Source of the DNA: Candidatus Nitrosocosmicus sp.
GTDB taxonomy: Archaea; Thermoproteota; Nitrososphaeria; Nitrososphaerales; Nitrososphaeraceae
DNA length: 35,692 bases
Assembly (NCBI GenBank): GCA_025934495.1
Contig: JAICXY010000026.1
Span: 1-35,692 of the forward strand
Direction: 5' to 3'
The translations under genes and the position numbers were made by a program. Below are positions 26,813-34,174 of this stretch, one piece after another. Below the pieces are notes generated by a model. The model saw nothing but the letters and a program-made list of their open reading frames with translations. It was not told where the DNA came from and did no database searches. Within the stretch, counting starts at the first letter, position 1; every line of letters starts with the position of its first letter.

Positions 26813-27507
26813 ATATCATAAAAAGAATTACCAAGACCTTTTTTTATCATAGTACTTTTAATTTTAGGAATTGGAGAGGATAACCGGATCACATTTAATT
26901 TCAATCCTAGTTCAGAACAATTTTTCTGTATTTCCTTTTCGTTATGTGTTTGATCGTATCCTAAAGCAATTATATCAGGCTTTACAAAATTTACCATATC
27001 GTATAAGGTACCCTCTTTCCCAATAAGCGAAAGATCGACGAAGGATAAAGATGCAACCAATTCTTGTCTCTGTTTTTCATCATGATAGATAATTCGATCT
27101 TTCTTTAACTTTAGTGCTGTAGAAGTAGTTGCTACAATTACAACAAGTATATCCCCATATGATTTTGCAGTCTTTAAAGTAAGAATATGACCAGGATGTA
27201 ACAAATCAAAAACTCCACCTACAAATACAACCTTTATACTAGAACGTCCAATTTCGCTCAGATGGCAAACAACATCATTAGGTTTTTGCGGATTAAATGC
27301 ACCAGTAATAATTTTTAAATATCCATTTTTTTCGAGCTCATTAATTTTGGCAAGGTAAAAATCTTGATCCAAATCCATTTTATTTTTAAGATAGGAAATA
27401 ATAGAACTCATATTATGTCTACTATTCAAATTATTACAATAAATCGAACCCAGAATAAACTTTTGTAATGAATTCATTAAATTTAATATTATAAAGAAAA
27501 ATAACAC
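26809..27507 (-). CDS. ribL: FAD synthetase RibL with N-terminal HTH
   Basis: 232 aa. The C-terminal about 140 residues are a nucleotidyltransferase of the cytidylyltransferase fold: VFVGGVFDLLHPGHILTL (HxGH motif), then ALGYDQTHNE and SSPIPKIKSTMIKKG. It adenylylates FMN to FAD. The N-terminal about 80 residues form a helical winged-helix-like extension (MSSIISYLKNKMDLDQDFYLAKINELEKNGYLKI), unusual for RibL alone and mirroring the HTH of RibK. The start may also be Met at 27477. It is tail-to-tail with ribK, so the two enzymes of FMN/FAD synthesis are adjacent. Confidence 0.9.
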   Translation of the reverse strand: MLFFFIILNLMNSLQKFILGSIYCNNLNSRHNMSSIISYLKNKMDLDQDFYLAKINELEKNGYLKIITGAFNPQKPNDVVCHLSEIGRSSIKVVFVGGVFDLLHPGHILTLKTAKSYGDILVVIVATTSTALKLKKDRIIYHDEKQRQELVASLSFVDLSLIGKEGTLYDMVNFVKPDIIALGYDQTHNEKEIQKNCSELGLKLNVIRLSSPIPKIKSTMIKKGLGNSFYDI

Positions 27508-27548
27508 GATATATTAATTTTATAAAAATGTGGATTAACCTTCCATTA

Positions 27549-27686
27549 CTTTGTTGCATCATTATTAAAATAGTTCTTTGTAAACGGTTGTTTATTGAAT
27601 CATGACAGAAATAGTGAAAAGTAGAGTACCATTGTTCTAAATGGACCATAGTTTTAACTAACTGTTTTTTGGATTATGTAATAAAG
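27549..27686. mobile_element. MITE-like element, copy B
   Basis: About 138 bp, no ORF. Left end ctttgttgcatcatt and right end attatgtaataaag are imperfect inverted repeats. It aligns with copy A at 23383-23522 along most of its length (shared gaaatagtgaaa and taactgtttttt blocks) with many substitutions. It lies just upstream of ribL. Confidence 0.7.
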
Positions 27687-28506
27687 CATAGAAAATCTAA
27701 AAAGATAGGTATATGCGAGACATATTTATAGAATATTCCTTCTAAAAAAATAATCGTAGAAGATGATTATTTAAAGTTGAAAAATATGATGCTAATGACT
27801 TAATATCGTTATATCAATTAAATTTACGGTAAAATATATCTCAGATAAAATCGAGAAAAATGGAACAATCCGAATGGATACAATATAATGTTTATACATA
27901 TTGAAAATTTGTTAAAAAGATATTATAGTATAACATATAAAATAAATTTTTTTAGTATGCCAACAACATAAAATCAAAACCTATGATGTCTCAGTACTCA
28001 TAATCTTCTTCACCAACATTTAAAGTATCAGACGGCTCTTCGTTGTCATCATTGACATCAACAAAACTCATAACCAAAATCAATATATTCTTTTTAATTT
28101 AATGGTAAATCATAGATAAACCGGTCAAATCACGGTGGTAAAATTAAAAGAAATATAGCTTATTCTCTAATATCCCAAATAGTAAATTTTAATAATTTTT
28201 ATCTCAATACTAGACATATGTTCATAGTAATGAATTATTGCACATATTTTAAAAAGATCAAACAAGTTAATTAAAGATATCGAACTTTTATTCGTCTTAT
28301 AATTTAGATATAGATCTAATAGTAAATATTATTGGTTCTAAATTATTGAAATCCTATGCCTAAGACAGATATTTGTTCAATAGTAGATAAATATGTTGAT
28401 ACAACAGTTTGATGATTCCTTGTTTTTTTGTACATCGATAAGGATGGATATATTATTTCAGCAGAGAATACAATAATAAGCAATATTTACAAAGAAAAAG
28501 AGTTTA
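27687..28506. other. AT-rich intergenic stretch
   Basis: Apart from a possible 26-codon ORF at 27991-28071, no coding pattern, RNA signature or repeat stands out. A short plus-strand reading at about 28420-28495 (FLYIDKDGYIISAENTIISN) resembles part of an extracellular sensor domain but has no start, stop context or continuation, so it is noted only. Confidence 0.5.
27991..28071 (-). CDS. Possible 26-aa acidic peptide
   Basis: ATG at 28071 gives MSFVDVNDDNEEPSDTLNVG and six more residues ending EDYEY, strongly acidic. It reads more like coding sequence than the flanking low-complexity DNA, but is short and has no ribosome binding site I can name. It could be the tail of a lost gene or chance. 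Confidence 0.3.
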   Translation of the reverse strand: MSFVDVNDDNEEPSDTLNVGEEDYEY

Positions 28507-28521
28507 TCCCGCGAGCAGGAT

Positions 28522-28551
28522 TTGCCCCAAAAAATAACTTTTATTTTTTGT
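28522..28551 (-). other. Non-canonical tRNA intron in the T-loop
   Basis: A 30-nt insert after A58 of tRNA-Tyr, with a near-perfect internal hairpin (CAAAAAATAA/TTATTTTTTG). Boundary placement can slide by a base or so because of the A-rich bulges. Confidence 0.75.
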
Positions 28552-28572
28552 TTGAGCCTGCGACTCTTCGGT

Positions 28573-28628
28573 CACTGCTAGATGTAAGCCTGATAGGCTG
28601 ATTTTGGTTAGCAATTAGTTGCCAACAG
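28573..28628 (-). other. Canonical tRNA intron (37/38) of tRNA-Tyr
   Basis: A 56-nt intron directly 3' of position 37. The exon segment CTGT (32-35) pairs with intron GCAG, giving the 4-bp central helix between two 3-nt bulges that the splicing endonuclease recognises. Confidence 0.88.
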
Positions 28629-28685
28629 CTACAGCCGAAAGCTCTACCAGGCTGAGCTACCGCGGGACATTTAAATTTAAAATTA

Positions 28686-28698
28686 ATTATATATAATC
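28686..28698 (-). promoter_or_regulatory. TATA box (box A) of the tRNA-Tyr gene
   Basis: Minus-strand gattatatataat, about 20-32 bases upstream of the tRNA 5' end, in the right window for an archaeal box A. Not tested. Confidence 0.55.
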
Positions 28699-28884
28699 TA
28701 ATCGTAAACAGAAGCGGCCCTGTTAACATTGATGTAGATGATATGTTATAGCATCTGGTAAATTAGTTGTGTTTTTCTTTTGCCATCATTATGCCTTTAT
28801 CTTACTATTGTAATTTATGATTATGAGGATTTATTCCCCCTCAAAATGTTTACCCCAGATAACGAAAAGAACCATCTATACCTA

Positions 28885-29435
28885 ATGTCTGAAGATAAAA
28901 ATCAGGACATAGAGCCAAAATAATCCTACTCAAAAATGATGGATATACAATACCATAAATAAGAAAGATAACAACTCACCGTGACCATAACATAAGAAAA
29001 TGGATGCATAAATTCAATGAAAAAGGAATTGATAGTATTATATCAAAAAAGCATAATCATAAGTAGCAGAACAAATTTACTGATAACTTGGAGAAACAAA
29101 TAGTAGAAATAGCATTTTCAAATCCAAGGGATGATTTTAGTTTGGGATTTTCCACATGGTCATTACGGATATTAGCAGGCTTTTGTATATGCGGCTTAAA
29201 AACGGTAGTTAAAAAGCTATTATGCTGAAATAAGAAATATGCTTTTGAAGCACAATATAAAATAGAGAAAATCTAAAACCATGTTTTATCTAATAAAAGC
29301 AAAGATACAGCAAAATATGCTTTGAAAAAAAGTACATCGAACAGCTAAGACGCAACACTCTTATTCCATTCTTTTATATATAGACAAGGAGACCAATAAC
29401 AGAAAGTACCCATGGTGGTTCATGATGATCATCAG
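28885..29435 (+). pseudogene. IS630-family transposase, broken
   Basis: Starting MSEDKNQDIEPK, then after stops and frameshifts RKWMHKFNEKGIDSIISKKHNHK (helix-turn-helix with its linker), NKFTDNLEKQIVEIAFSNPRDDFSLGFSTWSLRILAGF, and later a LYIDKE segment near 29380 that may be the DDE Asp region. These blocks are typical of the HTH-plus-DDE layout of IS630/Tc1 elements. The DE half after it is largely gone. No clear terminal repeats or TA duplication identified. Confidence 0.7.
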
Positions 29436-29880
29436 TTCAAGTTTTGTTTCACACACTTTTTTCTTTCATTCAACATATAAACAAATAGACAAAAAGCCAC
29501 TGTTGCACCGATAATGATCAGCCCCATTAAAACTGAAATTATTTGCTCGTTTCAATTAAAACATGATATATTTACCAGACATTTTAAAAAAATCAATTGT
29601 TTAAAAATAGATCTATTGTATAATTAACACCTAACAAAATTTTAGATTATAGATGAAATTATGTAATATTACATTTTAATTTGCTGATTACGATCAAGTC
29701 ATATTCAATCATTAGAAATTTTTCTAATGATCTTAATTATGCAAAAGATCTAATATAATTCATCTGATGATTTTTTACAACATATTAGTTAGTAATCTTC
29801 TGACGATAACTTCACAGTCCATTAACAAAAGTTTATTATCCTAGTAAACCAATATATTGTTTTTAACTATTTAGCAAATT
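29436..29880. other. Intergenic region upstream of the small membrane protein
   Basis: No gene or repeat recognised. An AT-rich aatatattgt at 29851-29860, about 30 bases before the ATG at 29881, could be a TATA box for that gene. Confidence 0.45.
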
Positions 29881-30309
29881 ATGAATCTAACATTTCATAA
29901 AAATAAATTTTTCATTTTAATTTTATTTTCAATCACATTTACATTAATATTCTATGTTGCATCTTTTTATTCATTAGAAGGTTTTAATCTAAATTCTACT
30001 TTACTTCAACCTAATGAAGCATATAAAATAATTTTGCATAATTATTATAATTACTCATCGAGCAAAATTGAGAGTATTCCAACGGATAATAAAGACAAAT
30101 TCACTTATCAAAGTGTTATGATAAAAGGTAATGGTACTGTTTACCTGATGAATTCTAAAGATCATTACATCATAAAGGCTATAGATAAAATAGCCAATCA
30201 AACAATTGATGGAACTCATTTTGCCTGGAAAATAATCATAAATTATACAAAATTTTATGTGGATTCAACAAGCGGACAAATTATTTCTGCTACCAAGAAT
30301 TCTAGATAA
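29881..30309 (+). CDS. Membrane-anchored hypothetical protein, PepSY-like
   Basis: 142 aa. One N-terminal hydrophobic segment (about 10-28) works as a signal anchor or uncleaved signal peptide. The rest (about 30-142) is probably outside the cell. The C-terminal pattern, ending in FAWKIIINYTKFYVDSTSGQIISATK, resembles PepSY-type domains, where a beta-hairpin turns on a residue pair like D-xx-TGQI. Several N-x-S/T sequons fit archaeal surface glycosylation. Function unknown. It sits between an IS630 remnant and an IS6-like element. Confidence 0.6.
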   Translation: MNLTFHKNKFFILILFSITFTLIFYVASFYSLEGFNLNSTLLQPNEAYKIILHNYYNYSSSKIESIPTDNKDKFTYQSVMIKGNGTVYLMNSKDHYIIKAIDKIANQTIDGTHFAWKIIINYTKFYVDSTSGQIISATKNSR

Positions 30310-30340
30310 ATTATTTGCAATCCGATATCCATATACATTA

Positions 30341-30348
30341 TATTTTAC
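30341..30348. repeat. Target-site duplication, left (tattttac)
   Basis: Eight bases immediately outside the left end of the IS, identical to 31057-31064 at the right end. Confidence 0.85.
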
Positions 30349-31056
30349 GACTCTGTTCACTTGAGGAAAGTCTATAGTTTGAAGGTGCTCTATTTCATTT
30401 ATGATTTCAAGAAACAGCAACTTTTTCAGGGCATATTAGTTATGATTTATATTTCTACTTTTCAGGTTTTTCTTTAAGAAGAACAGCAGTCGATAAATTA
30501 TCATCTTCTTGCTTTATTAAACAAAACCATGTTTCCATCTGGAACTGATTGATTCAAAAGTACAATTCTCAGAAATTATCATCAGGAAAAAGAAGGTATC
30601 CTAGTATGTTATGGATAAGATAGTAATTAAAGTTGGATCAGAGTACATTTGGCTATGACTGGTTGCTATTATTAAATCTGAGAAGAGTAAGGAAATCCCC
30701 AGAATGAGCATACAAAGCGAACAAAAAACATGTTGTGGCGACAGAGCGTTTTCTATCAGATGTTGTAGAGAAATATGGAGAACATCCAGTTACAGCCACA
30801 AATGGTAGTGGTTCTTGGTACCCTCATCAAGCATACAGTTCTTTGAAGCTAAACCATAATCTTCATTCTTCTTTTGTACATAAGAATGAGCAAAGCAGCA
30901 TCATCATTGAAAGAACTGCAATATATTAAAGACAGAACAGAAATCTTGATGACTATTTCCATATAGAAAAAAGAAATGCAAGGTAACCATAAAAGAGTTG
31001 GCTTAATCTTTTTGTAATTCATTCAACAAAGAATTATGTATTAAGTGAACAGAGCC
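30349..31056 (+). mobile_element. Complete but decayed IS6-like element (708 bp)
   Basis: The left end gactctgttcacttgagg and the right end attaagtgaacagagcc are imperfect inverted repeats. Both ends are flanked by the identical 8-base duplication tattttac (30341-30348 and 31057-31064), as IS6-type insertion gives. The transposase inside has stops and frameshifts (KVGSEYIWL near 30632; RFLSDVVEKYGEHPVTATNGSGSWYP near 30745-30820; the ERT...YIKDRTE block near 30910-30935). It is the most complete of the three copies and lies 14 bases past the hemB-like stop. Confidence 0.88.
30600..30975 (+). pseudogene. IS6/IS240-like DDE transposase, broken
   Basis: Remnant in three frames. The block ATNGSGSWYP has Asn where the catalytic Asp of STDGGTWYP is expected; the Glu region ERT...QYIKDRTE is near 30910-30935. 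Not functional. Confidence 0.7.
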
Positions 31057-31064
31057 TATTTTAC
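31057..31064. repeat. Target-site duplication, right (tattttac)
   Basis: Matches 30341-30348 exactly. Confidence 0.85.
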
Positions 31065-31070
31065 CAATAA

Positions 31071-32057
31071 TTATTTATCTAGAATTTTTTTTAATAATTT
31101 AAAAATAAAGTAAGAGATAATTTTATCCGCGCCAGCTCTTCTAAGTGACAATAAAGAAAGAATACACCATTCGGTTTCATCTAGCCATTTCTTTTCTGCA
31201 GCAGCCTTTATTAATGCATACTCCCCAGAAACATTTTGAACGACCAATGGTTTTTCAATAAATGTCTTTAACTCTTTTACAATATCCATATACCAAAAGG
31301 AAGGCTTTATCATTACCCAATCAGCACCCTCGTCAATATCAAGAATTATTTCTCGTACTGATTCTCGAAAATTATGATAACTATTCTGATATAAAGATTT
31401 ATCAATTAAATTGGATTGAAAGAAATTATTACTTCTAAATGGAGAATACAAACAAGAATTATGTTTTGAAGAATAACTCATTATTTTCACATTATTAAAA
31501 TTATTATTTTCTAATATTTTTTTTAAATAGAGTACTTGTCCATCCATCATAGAAGATGGCGCAATATAATCAGTTCCCGATTCAGACAAGCTTAAAGATA
31601 TCTTTCCTAATATTTTCAAAGTTTTATCATTATCAATTAAGGTATCCATATTGTTTAGATCGGTTTTTTTTCCTCCACCATTATTACGATAAATTCCACA
31701 ATGACCTGAAGTATTATATTGACACAGACATACATCAGAAATAATGTTTATTTTATCGCCAAAATTTTCCTTGATTCTTTTAATCGATTTTTGAGCAATT
31801 CCATTTTTTCCATACGACGAAGTCCCTAAAGAGTTTCTGCTTTTGGGTATTCCAAAAATAAGCATATTATAAATCTTTAAATCAACCAAACTCTGAATAA
31901 ACTTAGAAATATTTTTTATAAAAACCTTGGAATCATTTAGATACTCCAATTTTAAACTATTTCTAAAAGTTGTTTCATTTTCGTAAATAAAAATAGGAAA
32001 AATAAAGTTATCAATATTGTCAAAAATATTCAACAGATTTTTTAAATTTATAAACAA
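31071..32057 (-). CDS. Divergent porphobilinogen synthase (HemB-like)
   Basis: 328 aa, about normal for HemB. Zinc-type cysteines are intact (Cys110, Cys112, Cys120 in DVCLCQYNTSGHCG), as are both Schiff-base lysines (Lys198 in SYSSKHNS, Lys251 in VMIKP), APSSMMDGQV and VSGEYALI. HemB joins two 5-aminolevulinate molecules into porphobilinogen. Many positions outside the active site differ and the composition is rich in I/N/K. It ends the AAA-ligase-GNAT-HemB block, 20 bases after the GNAT stop. It could be the cell's only HemB or a paralogue in another pathway; the window cannot decide. No other haem gene is here. Confidence 0.82.
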   Translation of the reverse strand: MFINLKNLLNIFDNIDNFIFPIFIYENETTFRNSLKLEYLNDSKVFIKNISKFIQSLVDLKIYNMLIFGIPKSRNSLGTSSYGKNGIAQKSIKRIKENFGDKINIISDVCLCQYNTSGHCGIYRNNGGGKKTDLNNMDTLIDNDKTLKILGKISLSLSESGTDYIAPSSMMDGQVLYLKKILENNNFNNVKIMSYSSKHNSCLYSPFRSNNFFQSNLIDKSLYQNSYHNFRESVREIILDIDEGADWVMIKPSFWYMDIVKELKTFIEKPLVVQNVSGEYALIKAAAEKKWLDETEWCILSLLSLRRAGADKIISYFIFKLLKKILDK

Positions 32058-32077
32058 TCAGTATTAAATTTAACGGT

Positions 32078-32926
32078 TTATAGTCGATAGATCAGAGTGG
32101 TATAAAGTTTTACAAATCCCTTTTTTTCATAAAAATTTAATAAACCGTCACTTTTTAAAGTTTGAAGTCCAAAAATTTGGTACCCCTTATCTTTCCCAAA
32201 CTTAATCGAAAAATCTAAAAGATTGGTTGCCACGTGTTTATGCCTATACTCTTTTTTAGTACCCAAGCAATATAGAGAAATGCTGCCTCTGTAAGGAAAT
32301 AGAATGCAGCAACCCACAGTATTCCCGTGGGTTTCATTTATACCATTTATTTTGAATGATATGAAGTAAAAGATCCCAAATTTTTTCTTTAAAATCTCAT
32401 AAATCAAATATTTTTTTCTAGAACTAATACCAAAAGATAAGCAGTAAATATTTACCCACTCCTTTAAGGTATCAATATCATCAATTACTATAATTTTAGA
32501 TAAATTAGAATAATTCTCCGAAGAGTTAAAATTTTCGGTAAGAATGGATAGATCAAAATAATAAGGATAGTATAAACCAATTACTTCATCGATTTTTTCA
32601 AAACCTTTTTTTACCAAATAATCTTCCAAAAGCGTTTGGTCAGAGTTTAAATGCAAATAAAAATTAATTTTTTCATTTTTTGATATATTGTTTAAAGAAT
32701 GTATTATTTTTTCAATCTGATTTTTATTTTTTAAAAATAGATTAGTATTTTTTTTAATAATAGTCCTGTTTATAAAATAATCATCAAACAAATCTTTATT
32801 ATATAAAGTTAAAAATTCATTATTAAAATCCCAAATCACGGAATCCCAATTTTTACAAAAATATAACTCGTTTTTTTTTAATATTTTAATAATATTTGAG
32901 TCCAAGTATTTCAAGCATCCTACCAA
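32078..32926 (-). CDS. GNAT-family acetyltransferase
   Basis: 282 aa. The C-terminal about 130 residues are a GNAT domain: GCCILFPYRGSISLYCLGTKKEYRHKHVATNLLDFSIKFGKDKGYQ gives the beta4 and the acyl-CoA loop (RHKHVA), followed by FYEKKGF. The N-terminal half (about 1-135), ending EDYLVKKGFEKI, looks like a degenerate second GNAT unit, so the protein may be a double-GNAT like MshD. The ATG at 32926 overlaps the end of the CysRS-like gene by 41 bases; a later TTG is also possible. Substrate is unknown. Close coupling implies action on the ligase product (inference). Confidence 0.7.
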   Translation of the reverse strand: MVGCLKYLDSNIIKILKKNELYFCKNWDSVIWDFNNEFLTLYNKDLFDDYFINRTIIKKNTNLFLKNKNQIEKIIHSLNNISKNEKINFYLHLNSDQTLLEDYLVKKGFEKIDEVIGLYYPYYFDLSILTENFNSSENYSNLSKIIVIDDIDTLKEWVNIYCLSFGISSRKKYLIYEILKKKFGIFYFISFKINGINETHGNTVGCCILFPYRGSISLYCLGTKKEYRHKHVATNLLDFSIKFGKDKGYQIFGLQTLKSDGLLNFYEKKGFVKLYTTLIYRL

Positions 32927-34010
32927 TTAATAAAGAATTTCTAGTTTTGTCCAATACTTGCAAAATCAATTCTAATGCAGATGCCGTGTCATAGTCATCA
33001 TATAAAAAGCTTAAAAACCTTTTCATTATTGGTTTTTCTATGTTTTTGTTTGAATGAAAACTATTTTTGTCCTCTAACAAAAAACTTGTAATATTTTTAT
33101 CGTGTTCATTTGCTTTATCAAGATCTTGGTTGGAAAATTCGATATCTGTTTTATAATTTTTTGAGAGAAAGTATAATTTTAACGTATTTGGATTATAAGT
33201 TTTTAAAATATTCGATATGGAAACAGTATTACCTGTAGAATTGGACATCTTTTCTGAATTAATATTTACAAGACCTATATGGAGCCATTTTTTTTTATAT
33301 AGCATTTTACTATTTTCATTTATTTTTTTTGAAATTTCATCAATAAATTCATGATGAGGATATAACAATTCTCTTGCACCACCATGCATATCGTAATCAC
33401 CATTAAACACATTCTTTATAATTTCATGATCTTGAAAGTGCCACCCTGGAATCCCACTAGTCAATATTCTTTTATAAATTTCATTATTACCTTCATCATC
33501 TTTTTTTTTATATTCTTGATAAAAATTTTCAGAATTCCAGATCATAATATCCCTTTGTTTACTTTTACCACAAGATATATCGATGGGCATATTATCAATA
33601 TCGTTCAAATCCAATCCAAAAGGACTAGCAATATCTCCAGTTATTTTTAGGTAAACGTTTCCAGCATACATATATCCTTTTTTTGAATTCAGAATACCAA
33701 TAACATCGCTTTTAATTAAGGATAAAAAATTAGAAACTCGACTGTAAATAAAATTTTTTTCTACTTGAATATTATTTAAATCTTCAAAAAGAAATGAAAG
33801 AAATTTGTCAGATATATTCGCAATATTTATAGAATTGGGATAATCTTTTTGGTAAATTTTATGATCAATATCAGTCAACTGCAATATAGCAATAGGCCAA
33901 TCTCCTATAAAGCGATGAAAATTGATCAAAAAATTAAAAAAAATAAATATTCTGGCATGTCCTATATGGCATCTCTCATATAGTGTTGGACCGCAAATAA
34001 ATATTTTCAA
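32886..34010 (-). CDS. CysRS-like class I ligase, truncated and with altered zinc site
   Basis: 374 aa against about 460 for CysRS. HIGH (15-18), CGPT with Cys6, TDIDHK, PGWH (188-191), PHHE (218-221) and KMSNS (254-258, KMSKS in CysRS) are clear. Relative to E. coli CysRS, the zinc ligand Cys209 aligns with Asp194 and Glu238 with Ile; Cys28 and His234 remain as Cys6 and His219. The N-terminal lead-in of about 20 residues and the anticodon-binding C-terminus are absent, and a partial DALR-like helix region ends the protein. It should still activate a carboxylic amino acid with ATP, but zinc-based Cys selection is doubtful. MshC, which makes Cys-GlcN-Ins, is another CysRS paralogue lacking the anticodon domain, but keeps zinc. 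Overlaps the GNAT gene. Confidence 0.8.
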   Translation of the reverse strand: MKIFICGPTLYERCHIGHARIFIFFNFLINFHRFIGDWPIAILQLTDIDHKIYQKDYPNSINIANISDKFLSFLFEDLNNIQVEKNFIYSRVSNFLSLIKSDVIGILNSKKGYMYAGNVYLKITGDIASPFGLDLNDIDNMPIDISCGKSKQRDIMIWNSENFYQEYKKKDDEGNNEIYKRILTSGIPGWHFQDHEIIKNVFNGDYDMHGGARELLYPHHEFIDEISKKINENSKMLYKKKWLHIGLVNINSEKMSNSTGNTVSISNILKTYNPNTLKLYFLSKNYKTDIEFSNQDLDKANEHDKNITSFLLEDKNSFHSNKNIEKPIMKRFLSFLYDDYDTASALELILQVLDKTRNSLLIGRMLEILGLKYY

Positions 34011-34174
34011 AGTCGAATCTTTGGTTTATTAATATTTAATCCTTATATTTTTGTTTACTAGCATATGTATCTCTTTGGATCGTATGCTATACCAAGCAAA
34101 ATAAAAAGGTAATAAAAGGCAAGTAATTATATTTCAGTCGTATATAAAAGGATGTAAATCAAGCAAATTGATTA
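34011..34174. other. Gap between the AAA+ and CysRS-like genes
   Basis: 164 bases. On the minus strand an AT-rich aaaaatataagg (about 34041-34052) sits 30-40 bases before the CysRS-like start and could be its TATA box, which would separate the AAA+ gene from the downstream trio. Another tatataaaagg is on the plus strand near 34141-34151. Confidence 0.4.

Larger units (their letters stand above)
28507..28666 (-). tRNA. tRNA-Tyr (GUA) with two introns
   Basis: Acceptor CCCGCGG pairs with TCGCGGG (last pair G-U), discriminator A at 28507, no encoded CCA. D-arm GCTC/GAGC, anticodon stem TTCGG/CCGAA, anticodon GTA at 28630-28632, T-stem GCAGG/CCTGC. Two insertions must be removed: 56 nt after position 37 (28573-28628) and about 30 nt in the T-loop after position 58 (28522-28551). 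At the first, CTGT (32-35) pairs with GCAG near the intron 3' end, leaving AG^C and TG^A three-base bulges: a standard bulge-helix-bulge. At the second, GCTC pairs with GGGC with AAA bulges, and the intron itself forms a 10-bp hairpin. Spliced length is 74 nt. The mature T-loop would be CTCAAAT. Confidence 0.93.

Noticed and set aside
28410-28500. Short reading FLYIDKDGYIISAENTIISN like a sensor-domain strand
   Set aside because: No start, no continuation, and the following sequence is tRNA; not enough to call a pseudogene.
28713-28918. Sequence like IS ends (ggccctgttaac near 28713 and catagagcc near 28910)
   Set aside because: Only partial matches to the IS6-like ends and the right one falls inside the IS630 pseudogene; too weak to call an element.
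30735-30929. Open frame of 64 codons inside the IS at 30349-31056
   Set aside because: It is one frame of the broken transposase (RFLSDVVEKYGEHPV... block), not a separate gene.
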